Of a DNA stretch of 64,000 nt, positions 1 through 9,590 are shown one piece after another. The notes beneath the pieces were generated by a model. That model saw only the letters and a list, made by a program, of their open reading frames with translations, had not been told where the DNA came from and did not search any database. Both the position numbers and the translations under genes were made by a program. The DNA is taken from assembly GCA_037576195.1 (NCBI GenBank), contig CM075101.1:38998001-39062000 (forward strand). The letters are read 5' to 3'. The stretch comes from Phytoseiulus persimilis. Taxonomy: Eukaryota; Arthropoda; Arachnida; Mesostigmata; Phytoseiidae. Numbering within the stretch: the first letter of the stretch is position 1; each line of letters opens with the position of its first letter.

Positions 1-526
1 GACAGCACTCGCTTAGGAGAGCATTTCCTTTTCCGGCTACACTCACCTGCATCACGTGTTCGAGCTCCAGTCGCGCGACTCACTTGAAACCCTCAGTTCT
101 CACACCCCTCTGTCCTCCCCAGACCGACTGTTCGGATGCAGTCAAGAGCGGACGTTCTGAAGCGGTCCGACTATTTGAGAACGTCACAAGGGTCCTGATC
201 AGCCTCCCCAGACCACAAATGCAATCGATGAATCGTTCTTTTTTCTGTTTGAAGTGACGATTGAACGCTTTCAGAATGTTCTAATCCAAAGGTGCGTTCC
301 GCAGTCCACCCGACGAGCTGAGGAGACACCGAAACAATTCCGACAACACTCCGGACTGTCCAGTCTTCCGTCGCTTACCCAGAGCACATGGTCTCTTGAT
401 GGTAAACAAATCCCATCGCGGAATCAGTGCCTTCGAACACCGAGATCTTCCAACGCTGGCCATTCCTCGAGCTGGGAGAGATTCGATGTGCGTGCCCCGA
501 GACTCGGGAAGCTGAGCTGATCGAGA
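1..526. other. Upstream region of METTL5; possible 5' exon of a divergent gene
   Basis: No complete gene is recognised. On the minus strand a good splice donor (CAG followed by GTGAGT) has its GT at 46-45, preceded by a short stretch that ends in ATG CAG (52-47). This could be the end of a first exon of a divergent gene running off the left edge, sharing a promoter with METTL5, but no protein can be recognised from so little sequence. The frame upstream of the METTL5 ATG has a TGA at 518-520, so METTL5 does not extend into this region. Confidence 0.3.
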
Positions 527-1686
527 ATGAAGCTGAAGAAACTGAAATCCATTCTTGACGGAGTAGAGACTTTCGACCAACCGAATGTGGAACTGGAACA
601 ATACCCGACGCCTCCAGATATTGCAGGTGACCATGACTGAGGAAAAGAGATAATCCAGTCCCGGACTACATCACTACATGAGCCGAAGGCTGGATTCCAT
701 GGAATCGTTAGTTGGTGTGTCGGGGGAGCAGCAGACACTCCTGCGGGTCTCTCTCTTTCGGCCATGCTGCTGTCAAACAGAGATTGCTGCTGGAGCGCTC
801 CCTTAAAAACTACGTGATGGGCGATTCTTCTTGCAGCCGAAATGCTACACCACATCTTCTCTTTCGGTGACATCGAAGGGAAGACCGTTCTCGACCTGGG
901 TTGCGGAGGGGGTATCCTGTCTGTGGGTGCGTCGATTCTCGGTGCAAGGTTAGGAGTCGGCAATGTTCTCCTAGGTGGCTTATTGGAACGCCTAGTTTAG
1001 TTCAAGCGTTCCGAGTTTTATTTCGTGATGAATCCGCCTCGCAGCATTATCTCGTAATCTTCACTCCAATCGTCCCCGCCAGAGAGCCATCTTTTCACAA
1101 GGGAACCGGCTTCTTCCTCGAAAGTTCAGCGATACTCTCCGGAGAATGTCTCATCTGACTCGAACAACCGTCGTTCATTGCAGCGAAGTCCTCGCGATTG
1201 ATATCGACTCGAAGCCATTGGAGATATTTCAAGCAAACGTCGATGATTTCGAACTGACGAATATCTCCTTGCTGCAGTCCGACGTCTGCCAATTGTCATC
1301 TACTCTGCGGATGAAAGCTGATACTGTGATCATGAATCCTCCTTTTGGAACGCGGAAAAAAGGTGGGTCTTGGATCGATCTCGTTGCTGTGAACCTCCCA
1401 TCGAATAGAGCTGAAATCCTATAAGTACCTGAAATTTTCTTCGATCCTAGGAGCTGACCTGATGTTCCTCGAGACCGCATCACTATTGTGCTCAGGCAAC
1501 GTTTATTCGCTGCACAAAACGTCGACGAGAGATCATCTAGCGAGGAAAGCCGAAAAACGGGGCCTTATGTGCGACGTAATCGGCAAATTACGATACAACA
1601 TCGACAAAATCTACGGTTTCCACAAGAGAGACTCCCGTGATATCGAGGTGGACTTCGTGAGATTCTGGAATGCTGACACAACGTGA
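527..1686 (+). CDS. METTL5: METTL5, 18S rRNA N6-adenosine methyltransferase
   Basis: Four exons: 527-626, 837-948, 1184-1362 and 1451-1686. Joined they give 208 residues, against 209 for human METTL5. The family enzyme, bound to TRMT112, makes a single N6-methyladenosine in 18S rRNA. Visible landmarks are EQYPT at residues 24-28, the SAM-binding DLGCGGG at 53-59, the acidic AIDID loop at 75-79, the catalytic NPPF at 122-125 and the C-terminal FHK...DIEVD segment at 187-198. All introns are GT-AG, of 210, 235 and 88 bases, and phases close (1, 2, 1). The ATG at 527 is the only start, because an in-frame TGA lies 9 bases upstream. The gene converges on TRMT10A, with 266 bases between the stop codons. 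No canonical AATAAA was seen in that spacer. Confidence 0.95.
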
Positions 1687-1952
1687 TCAAATCCCCGTTC
1701 GTGTCTCCATACTTCCCATCCGGTGTATGAAGTTTTCTGTACATATTCAGTGTAATTGAGCTCCGAACAGCTGATCTCAGATGTTCTACGAGGCGGTTCG
1801 TTCGAAAGGCGGGATCCCGGCAGGTCTTTGTAGCGGGGTATCGAAGAGAATGAATTCGAGTTGAAAAACTTCTTTTTTCGCCCAATAATTGATAAGTCCG
1901 ACATCATGAAGATCTATCGGCTGTCACTCGAGAGCGCCTATGGAAAACAATG

Positions 1953-3536
1953 TCAGGTACAGTCGACTTGGGAGTTCTCCTCATCCTGGAGAAGTTGCGA
2001 TTCGGATGGCAAAATCGGATATCCACTGGGGTCCGTGCGGTTTCCTCTAATCGGCGTTTCGGAAGCTTCTCCATCGCGGCGACCATTTCCACCTCGGTCG
2101 GCTTTGCTGCCCTCTTGATCCTCGTGGGTTTCGCTCATCTCTCTTGCTGTGTCCTCTCCTCGTTGCTGCTCGTCATTGTCGCCCTCTTCATCATCGCTTT
2201 CTATCAATCGAGCCCCCTTCCGCGCGGGAATGGCCTGGATGATCGACTCCTGCCAACTGAGGCCATTCACCTTGTTCAGTAGGATTTGAAAGCAGTGATC
2301 TATCGTGAGAACTTTCCTCGATTTCATATCCACGTATCTGAAAATCGCGAACATGTTTTATGGGGAGCTTGGAGGGATAGCCTTGGAGGATCACTCCCGG
2401 ATCAGGAGTCCTGATCAGCCTGGATAGGAGCAGCCTCGAGGGAACCTACTTGTCCAGAGGGAGTCTCGCATGCCGGATCCCGGCTTCAACGGCTCGTTTG
2501 TGTGTTATCCCCTTGTGGCGATTATGATCGACCATGGCCCCAATGATGTACGCCTCATCTTCGGAGAGTTCGAGGAGCTCGTTGTCAGAGTCCCCAGTCA
2601 GGTAAACGACCTTCACACCGGAAAGTCAGACATTAGTATATAACGTGGAAAGTTGGGCCGCTGACGTTTCGAATAGAATGAAAAGTGTACTGAACGAACC
2701 TTGTCTTTGCCGAAGTGCGCGATGTGATCCTCTTCGGCCCGGAACACATCCCAATTCTCAAAACCGAAGAGAGTTTTTGTCATAGCCTCAGCGTCACGAA
2801 GACCCGTGAGGTGTAGTTGAAGTGGTCGTTCTTTTCGTCGATTTATGGCATAACATCTTTGTACCTTCATGGAGGATCAAGAGGCAATGTTTTGCTCGTT
2901 CCGGGGAGTTTGGGAAGCTCTGCAGCCTCGAGAATAGCGGATTAGAAGACTTTCCAATTTGATACATTCCTTGGAGACGACTCACCTGTTTCCCCGTTTT
3001 CGTTCTCTCCGCTTCTGTCATGAGATCATGGAGACTGAGGTCTAGACCCACTTTTATTTTACATTCACTGTCAGCCAATCTCACAATCTTGGCTTTTTTC
3101 TGCGAAGGTTCTCTGACTCCTGTCCGAATTTCGAGGCGCCGCTTCTTCCGTTCGAGCTGCAAAGAAAAACACCAGTCACGTGTCGTTCACGGTTTCCTTA
3201 TTCGGGAAAAATGCTCCTCTGATCGAAGTGAGGGCATATTTGGTCGCTGGAATGGGAATCTGTCTGATGCAGTGCGGCTGACTCCCGAACCTTTTTATGA
3301 TCGTTCCGACGTTTCCGATTGATGAACCAATCGACTTCCTTCCACAGTTTCTTCCTCCGATGTTTCGCGAGGTCTCTCACCAATAACTCATCTCGCAGGA
3401 CCTTGAGTTTTTCTCGGTCCTTTTCCGGCAGCGCAGGATCCTGCAAACTTGCCTCAATGTCGAGGTCACCTTTCAGAAGCAACTCTTTGTCCAGCGATTC
3501 CAGTTCGTCGGTTCCTTTGCTCTCGGTGTCCGCCAT
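1953..3536 (-). CDS. TRMT10A: TRMT10A, tRNA (guanine-9-N1)-methyltransferase
   Basis: Five exons read leftwards: 3536-3291, 3156-2986, 2864-2700, 2610-2450 and 2337-1953, giving 375 residues (human TRMT10A has 339). The family is a SPOUT methyltransferase that makes m1G at position 9 of tRNA. The N-terminal exon is acidic, then turns Lys/Arg-rich (RKRR near 75-78), as in the family. The catalytic domain shows QRCYAINRR after residue 140, VDHNRHKG at 221-228, which matches the family's DHN..KG signature, and SRKVLTIDH at 254-262, which lines the SAM pocket. The last exon carries a long acidic, low-complexity tail that aligns with nothing remembered, although human TRMT10A also ends in an acidic tail. 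Introns are short (89-134 bases) and GT-AG. The first true ATG is 3536; an upstream in-frame GTG is unlikely to start a eukaryotic protein. Confidence 0.94.
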
Positions 3537-4277
3537 TCCTCCTGAGAGGAGCACATGTTACAGAGATGAACTCATCAATCGGACCTCTTTTAGATCCCCA
3601 ACAGAAATTCGGGCTTGCGCTACGCATGCAAATCAGAAGGATATCATCCAGGAGTTCAGCTCATCAAGATTTCTCGAGCCTCGGAAGATTCTCATCATCT
3701 GCAGAGCAGTGCATCCCAGGAGTAAGACCCGACAGCACGGGTTCTTCTAGTCGAAGCTCATGTTTCCATTTGAACCTTGAGGAAGGCTCTAGCCAGAGTC
3801 GAGGTGTTGCGAACCTCGTTCAAACCGCTTGGTATGATGAAACGAAGTGTGAAGTGATCCAGATCAACATACTACTGAGCAGCAACCGAGCACAGTGGAG
3901 AACACATGTTCTTCCGTGGCGGAGCGCGCTGTTGTTATTCCACCTCATTTGTCGTCTGCTGCTTGCGGGAGTTTTCGAAAAGCGCTCGAGAGGAAATGGA
4001 TTTAACGGATTTAAGATGAGGAATCATCGATCATATGACCCGTTCAAAAGTTTGCCTTTCGACGTTCGTGGTGGATGACCGAGGTTATTGAATGAGCTGC
4101 GTTGCTGAAAAGGTTCGTTTCGGTATCGATTTCGAGCTGTGCAGATCCTGGCTCGAGTATTCCCGCAAGCAGCCCAACAGTTGATTCCGGACATGAATGT
4201 CTTCAGAATTGAATTCGCGACTTGCGACTCCCATCCTCGATCCGGAATGCCTCCACGGTGCGAGTCCGACGCGCATC
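3537..4277. other. Interval upstream of TRMT10A, no recognised gene
   Basis: This holds the presumed TRMT10A promoter and the sequence downstream of the insulin-like exon. A short minus-strand frame ending in TAA at about 4085 (ending in ATQLIQ) reads in a protein-like way and could be the true last exon of the gene containing the insulin-like exon. No splice junction linking the two could be established. Confidence 0.4.
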
Positions 4278-4420
4278 TCAATGGTTCAAACGAGGTTTCT
4301 TTAACTTCTTGTTTTTCACAGGCGTCTCCTCCGTCGTCCGATCCGAGCACGGGTTCCGACAGCATTCGTCGACGATGCCGACCTCTCTCGGCCTGAGTCG
4401 GCGCTCGAACGAGCCCAGAG
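4278..4420 (-). CDS. Insulin/IGF-family A-chain-like exon (partial or decayed)
   Basis: A good acceptor (TTGTTCGCAG, AG at 4422-4421) is followed by a 47-codon frame ending in TGA at 4280-4278. It contains a dibasic ERR, then GIVDECCRNPCS (4382-4344 region), then a basic tail of Lys-rich residues. GIVDECC followed three residues later by Cys is the hallmark of insulin and IGF A-chains, and a basic tail after the A-chain is IGF-like. Two things do not fit. The fourth A-chain cysteine, expected nine residues after the third, is a proline in this frame, although a Cys codon occurs two bases away in another frame. In addition, no B-chain with the usual Cys-Gly and 11-residue spacing was found upstream. 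It may be the last exon of an insulin-like peptide gene with unresolved splicing, a frameshifted copy, or a sequence error. Confidence 0.5.
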
Positions 4421-5425
4421 CTGCGAACAAGAATCGAAGATAGGTTACGCAAACGAAGAACACCCTCTGACGCGGCAGTTCCTCGCACGATGCCCAGAAT
4501 ATTCGGCGAAATATCCGCGAGGAGTTCGTCGAGCCAATTCCGTCGCCCTCCGGAGGTCATCATGCCTCCGCTCAGACGAGGAAACCGTTCCGTCCTCCAA
4601 GGCGTGGCCATCGGAGGGCGCAACGTGGGAATCTCTCGAACGCGCAACACCTGCGCATAGGCCTGGCCTTGAGCATCAAGGCCGAACGCTGTGAGGAGAT
4701 CCTGCATCCGAGCTCCAGCGTCCTCGCTCACGACTGTTTTCGCGACCATGGCCAGCGACAATCGGCGTTGTCCTTCCCTCATTTCGGATCCTCGAGGCAT
4801 CTGTGTCGAGGATCGATTCCCGTCTGGATGATCGATCGAAAGAATTCGCTCGGCGATGCTTCCGTGCGGCGGCGCTCATCCCAGACAGGTCGCTCGAAAC
4901 TTGCGGAAGTGGTCTCGATTCCAGTCCCAGCGCTGAGAAGCGTTTGAAAACAACGTTCTCGCGACCACTCGGTCAACAACAATCTTCCCCGCGTGAAGAG
5001 GCCCTCACTGGGCGACACAGATTGGAACGAGTCACGGACCCGCGTGAAGGCTGATTCCAGCGGACGATTCGTTCGGGCATCCGCTACGGAACGAGCAACC
5101 GCGTTTTCTCACAAACGGATTCAGTTCTTTCCCTGAGCCGCCGATCAGTAAAACTCACCCGGGAGGGTGATCCACCGGCTGCCAGCGAGACCTGTTCTTC
5201 TAGTTAGAGGCCGGTTTAGGAGGACGACGCCCCTACCGCCGGCCTGCAGTCGGTATGAAGCGCAGTGAGACGCGAAACATGGAGTTGTCAAACGCGAAAC
5301 TGGCTGGACGAGGGAATTCGGCCAGAAGGAGAGGCCGTTCGTCCGCTTCACAGGATCCCATGGAGGAAATGTGAGGGATTCGGCGCATCGTGCCACAATT
5401 GGTCCAACGACGTGGCACCATTTTA
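4421..5425 (-). other. Exon-like minus-strand stretches, gene not resolved
   Basis: A minus-strand frame is open from about 5100 to 4784 and reads in a protein-like way (segments such as FTRGRLLLTEWSRE). It is preceded at 5159 by a good donor sequence (GGGTGAGTTTT). A second frame is open from 4800 to 4024 and contains RRNWLDELLADISPNILG near 4550. These could be upstream exons of the insulin-like gene or chance open frames; several non-coding stretches in this window have open frames of similar length. No family is recognised in either. Confidence 0.25.
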
Positions 5426-5427
5426 TT
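5422..5427 (-). promoter_or_regulatory. MPHOSPH6 poly(A) signal overlapping the stop codon
   Basis: On the minus strand the sequence reads CGA TAA TAAAATGG. AATAAA begins on the second base of the TAA stop (5428-5426), implying a 3' UTR of only a few tens of bases. Confidence 0.7.
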
Positions 5428-6129
5428 ATCGTTTCCGAAGGAACTTTTTACTCATAGTATCCACAGTGCTAGAATATCTCTCAGCAAACTCTTCATCCTT
5501 GATGCCTCCCATGGCGCCTAAATCCTCGTTCGGGTCCTCGGCGTCGTTCTGAGCAGATAGTTTCTGGAAAAATAAACGAGTTCTCAGTCATTCGTCGGGC
5601 ACAATGTTATAGATGAGTTCAAAAGTTAGCTGTTGTCCTGGCGAAACTTCTTTCCACACACGTCAGGTTGACCCCGAATCGAACGAGCCATACTCTTGAC
5701 GTGGGGCTAGCAGCTCGTCCGAAAATAAGCGAATCGCTTCACCGTTGCGCTAACTAAAAGCTACATTCCCTCGGGTTGGGACGCCGTTTCCAATTCAATG
5801 CTCAGCATTGGAGGCTCGAATCGAAGCTTCTTGCGGTATTTGAGAATGCATCCTGGAAGCACTCCACTTGCCTCAATCCAGGGGTTCCTTCCCTTGAACG
5901 ACATTCTGCCAGAGACGAGGTCCGCGCAGGGGACGTGGCTGTTTTCTTGAATGAAACGTTTTTTCCTGGCACGTTTGTTCTCCATCTCTTGGGTGACACT
6001 AGTACTGAACAGAGCTTTCTGTTCGGCTTCGAAGAGATCTTTCTCATATTTTTCTTTAGTCCTCTTCATGAACTTCATCTCCAGAACGTTCTTGCTCAGC
6101 TGGGCATTTTCGTTGCCCCCTCGGGACAT
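5426..6129 (-). CDS. MPHOSPH6: MPHOSPH6 (MPP6), nuclear RNA exosome cofactor
   Basis: Two exons, 6129-5872 (86 codons) and 5563-5426 (45 codons plus stop), give 131 residues, against 160 in human. The family protein tethers the helicase MTR4 to the nuclear exosome and helps trim the 3' end of 5.8S rRNA. Landmarks are LSKNVLEMKFMKR at residues 11-23, close to the human LSKNLLRMKFMQR; CADLVSGRMSFKGRNP at 68-83, the family core; and a C-terminal DEEFAERY...SKKFLRKR block matching human DEEMARRY...GKKFARKR. The intron begins GCAAGT and ends TTTTTCCAG, so it is a GC-AG intron. The join IE|KL agrees with the human VE|KL and keeps frame. The start at 6129 lies 616 bases from the divergent cytochrome b5 start. 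Confidence 0.93.
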
Positions 6130-6745
6130 CCTCGCGAAGACTTACGGCGAAGCCGGTACAGACGATCAGAATCTATGACGGCTCAAGTCGTAGCGCAGTC
6201 GATCCGAATCGAAAAAAAAAATACCGGCTACCGTGTGCGCGTGTTTTCGTATGCTGGTGTTTTGGTATCGCTGCAAGAGATTCGATATGTTCCGTGCATT
6301 ACGCCTATCGGACGGAGCAGGCGCGAAAACGGCGCGGTGCTCTTAAGTGCTCCGAAAGCGACGTGGTGGAGAAAACTCCACAAATCTTCCATGCCAGGTT
6401 CGTTCTCCATTACAGCGCTTGTCTCTGGGTTTGTTCCAATAATTTCTCCGATTGTCAAGTCATAGATCGAGCACAAGGCTCCAGCTGAGAAATCCCAGCA
6501 GATGCCTTGAGGGACCTGCCGCAGCCGCGATCGACGGTGGAAAGGTCCTCAGAACGGTCTCATACGCGAGCCCAAACGCTTGTAAACACCCACGAGCATC
6601 GCCAGTTGCAATCACAACAGGACCACATTATCTACAGCGACTCGTCCTCTGTTCTAGAGATCACACAGCGCGGCGACTCTAACCGCATTTTATTGTGACT
6701 CCCCGTGCTCTCTTCTCAGAGCATCCCCAGTGTACGCATCGGAAA
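6130..6745. promoter_or_regulatory. Shared upstream region between MPHOSPH6 and cytochrome b5 copy 1
   Basis: These 616 bases lie between two divergent start codons and so must hold both promoters. Two blocks are also present upstream of cytochrome b5 copy 2: 6293-6335 (34 of 43 bases identical to 9113-9155) and a looser block from about 6531, which begins with a CGGTGGA(A/G)AGGTC motif and resembles sequence from about 9405. They are candidate conserved promoter or 5' UTR elements. Confidence 0.6.
6293..6335 (+). repeat. Duplicated promoter block, copy 1
   Basis: It matches 9113-9155 at 34 of 43 positions without gaps. The best-kept part is the end, GCGC(G/A)AAAACGGCGC. It lies 453 bases before the cytochrome b5 copy 1 ATG, compared with 478 bases in copy 2. 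Confidence 0.75.
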
Positions 6746-8114
6746 ATGTCCGTTTACTCACTTGACGAAGTCTCTCAACATAGGGAAAGGGACTCATGCT
6801 GGCTTGTTATCCACGAAGGCGTTTACGATGTGACAAAATTCATGGAAGAGGTGAGTGTTTGGAAAGCCGGGACTCATGAGTCCCTCCCCGTCTAGACAAT
6901 TTTTTGGTTCCGATGTCACCCCTCATTCTATGACTCCGTTCATCTTGGTTCCGTGGACCCAACTCGCCTCGGCTGCCATTGAGAGTGGGTGCCGTGGTTC
7001 GTATTGTTGGGATTCGTTTCGCTCCATCCAACTTTTTCCAGCATCCCGGAGGTGAAGAAGTTCTATTGGAACAAGGCGGGCGAGAAAGTACTGAAGTCTT
7101 CGACGATGTTGGACATTCTACCGATGCCAAAGAACTAATGAGCAAGTACAAGATCGGCGAACTATGCGATGAAGATAAAGCCAAAGTCAAGAAGGTTTGT
7201 TCGAATCATCCCGCTTTCTGAACTTGAGAACACGAAGCTCGTTTTTTCAACGGAATGATTGGTCCCGTTCACTGCTTGCGCACCGATTGCGAGTTTGCAA
7301 TCGGTGCTTATTGAAAAACCTAGAGACGCAAGGATGCGATGCCTAGTGCGGTAAACTCCTTGAGAGTTTACCTGGCAATGAATTAATTAGTGCTCGGCGC
7401 TCGATGAACGACTGGAGGAAGATATCGTCCGGGAAGGCATACATTGGCTGCACCTTGGCCCGATACTCGGTCATGCTATACGGAACCCATGTTAAGCGAT
7501 GGGAAAGTTGGTTCCTAGTCGATGACGTGGCATCCCGTTCAAATCGAACCACATATAAGCTCGTTGCGACCCGGATGCTTCACCGGCTTCATATATATTT
7601 GGGCTGCTTCCGACTGACTGTCTGCCTGCAACAGTCCCTTTCCACCAAAGAGACGGGCTCTAGATATGATTCTCCCGGACAAGATCAGAACCTTCGGGAC
7701 CTTCCCGAAGTGACCAGTTCAAGGATTCGGAGCTGACGCTCTCTTCGGCCAATTCCCCTGTAACGTAGCGCTCTTTCCTTCGATCTGATGGGCGACGATG
7801 CGGACAGAATTGAGAAGAATGAACTGCAAACTCGGATGAAGAGAAAGTAGTCCTGAGAAAAAGGGTACTTCGGTAACTCCCACGAAATAACGCGGGTAGC
7901 AATTGACTCGAGGAAGAAATGGCTTCGGGGAAAAGTTGTGCGGGGATCTCGTCTTTCAATATCGCATTTCTGATAAGTTCTGTCTGGCTTGCAGATCACC
8001 GGAGAGTCACAATTCTCTGATCGCTCTCTCGCCGAAGGAATTCGTCCGTCGTGGGTCGTTCCACTTTCCATGGCCGTCGCGGCCTTCATACTCACCGTTG
8101 TATACTGGCTTTGA
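6746..8114 (+). CDS. Cytochrome b5, tandem copy 1 (tail-anchored)
   Basis: Three exons, 6746-6850, 7042-7194 and 7995-8114, give 125 residues. Cytochrome b5 is a tail-anchored haem protein that passes electrons to desaturases, P450s and other membrane enzymes. The haem ligands are His36 in HPGG (first residues of exon 2) and His60 in DDVGHSTDA. Exon 3 encodes a short hinge and one membrane segment (about residues 107-125) and stops directly after VVYWL. There is therefore almost no residue on the far side of the membrane and no basic residue flanking it, unlike copy 2. Introns are 191 and 800 bases, GT-AG, both phase 0. The ATG at 6746 gives MSVYSLDEV, the usual b5 start. An AATAAA lies at 8405-8410. 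Confidence 0.93.
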
Positions 8115-8404
8115 AAAGCCCTCACTAATGTATATCTCCGCTCAAAGTCTGCTCAGCTGCGGTCTCGATAGAGTTTGGCGCTCGCAGATGCGAAGGAATC
8201 ACAGCAACCCTTGGGGAGATTTCTTCGCCCGAGTGTTTGTGATGGGTGTGATGCAGTCCCTTACCCCCATGAGTTCAAGTAGGACTTGAATGCTTCCAGA
8301 GGGGACCTCCGATACACTTCATCAGCGATCTATGCATGTCCATAAGCTTGTTGACGCAAATGGTAGTTCCGGTTTGGTAGGAGCGCCCGATCGAAGGTCC
8401 ATAC

Positions 8405-8410
8405 AATAAA
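8405..8410 (+). promoter_or_regulatory. Poly(A) signal, cytochrome b5 copy 1
   Basis: AATAAA 291 bases after the stop codon. The equivalent signal in copy 2 lies at a nearly identical distance (287 bases), which supports both. Confidence 0.65.
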
Positions 8411-9112
8411 TCAGCCGAAAGGTGTTCACGGGAGCCAACGCCCTCAATTCCGCCCTGGGGAGAACTTAAAGAAAACAGTGGATGATATGGCGCGGAAATC
8501 TCGCGGACCTCAACTCGACGAGTCCGTTGCGAACCGTCTCTTAGCCGAGTCCATGCTGTCCGATCACGGTGCTTCCCGGCTAGTTATCTCTCGACAGATT
8601 GACTACTCAGTTATTGAGACTCGATTCCCCTGCTTCAATCGGGGGAATTCAGCAAAACCTGAGAATGCGGTCACAAAATACTCGACAAGCTTCTTCGACT
8701 CGGTCTGGACATTCCTCCATTCGAGCAGCTCTCAGGGAGAAGCCGCGACAACAGCAGGTGGATGCTCTCGTTGACTGCAGATGGACGTGCATACTTCCTC
8801 CGTGTCTCGTATGACACTCGTGCCGAGGAGCTCGTTCAACTCTGTTTTCGAACTATCATTCCGATTCTTCCCTTTAGTCCCTTTCAACGCTTCTATCCTC
8901 AGCCTGATACTGGTCAGCAGGGCACTCCAGCTGCGGCCGCGAATCTTCGGCGGAGCATTCGGCTGGACGAGGGGAGAAAGGAAGAAGAGCTCCTCACATT
9001 GAAGTTAGCGGTGCTGGCAATCAGTATCTTAGGTATCGTGCTCGCAAACTTGTACGTGTTTTTCACAGCTTTGACGGCGTTGCGGTGCTGTCCACGGCGG
9101 CTGTGTGAGATC

Positions 9113-9155
9113 CGTTCATTACAGTTATTTGACGGAACAAGCGCAAAAACGGCGC
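9113..9155 (+). repeat. Duplicated promoter block, copy 2
   Basis: The partner of 6293-6335, 478 bases before the copy 2 ATG. It shows that the tandem duplication carried upstream DNA as well as exons. Confidence 0.75.
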
Positions 9156-9590
9156 TGGAAAGACCTCCTTGCTGACGTTTCAAGCGAAGTGATAAGGGGA
9201 CTGGTGTGAAACTCCATCGCAAAGGTAGTGGGCAGTTCAGGTTTTTGCTTTTCAATACGTTCCGGCAAGAGATTCAGTTTCTTAGCGCCGACCGAGGAGC
9301 ATCGAGGGATTCGCTGCTTGTCAGCCGCGAAATCGCGACGGGCCCTCGAGCGTCAAGTTTTCGCGGAATGCATTCCGTCTGCAGCTGGGGCCGCCCGCCG
9401 ACGTCAACGGTGGAGAGGTCGCCGTCGTGGTCTCACACTCAAACACTAACGCTCGCACAAGCGCATCGTCAGTTCCAGTCACAGCTGAACTATACTCTCC
9501 ACTTGAGTTTGCCATTGCTCCAGACAGCACCTAACCGTGTCTCTTTGTGCTCTCAGTTTCTCGCAGACATTCCAATAATTGCAGCAGGAA

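Larger units (their letters stand above)
8115..9590. other. Spacer between the cytochrome b5 copies
   Basis: It holds the copy 1 3' UTR (AATAAA at 8405-8410) and the copy 2 upstream region. A plus-strand frame at 8762-9175 contains a strongly hydrophobic stretch (LAVLAISILGIVLANLY, near 9010-9060), and a short frame begins at an ATG at 8487 (MARKSRGPQLDE). No family is recognised, and neither has a convincing gene structure. Confidence 0.35.

Noticed and set aside
3534..3554. Upstream GTG as a start for TRMT10A
   Set aside because: Eukaryotic nuclear genes rarely start at GTG; the ATG at 3536 fits and follows a purine-rich context.
4024..4800. 258-codon minus-strand frame overlapping the insulin-like exon
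   Set aside because: It has no known domain, similar-length frames occur elsewhere here in non-coding DNA, and it conflicts with the insulin-like reading in another frame of the same strand.
5233..5421. Minus-strand frame with Cys-Gly...Cys considered as the missing insulin B-chain
   Set aside because: The cysteines are 14 residues apart instead of 11, the frame starts within the MPHOSPH6 3' end, and hydrophobic B-chain positions do not fit.
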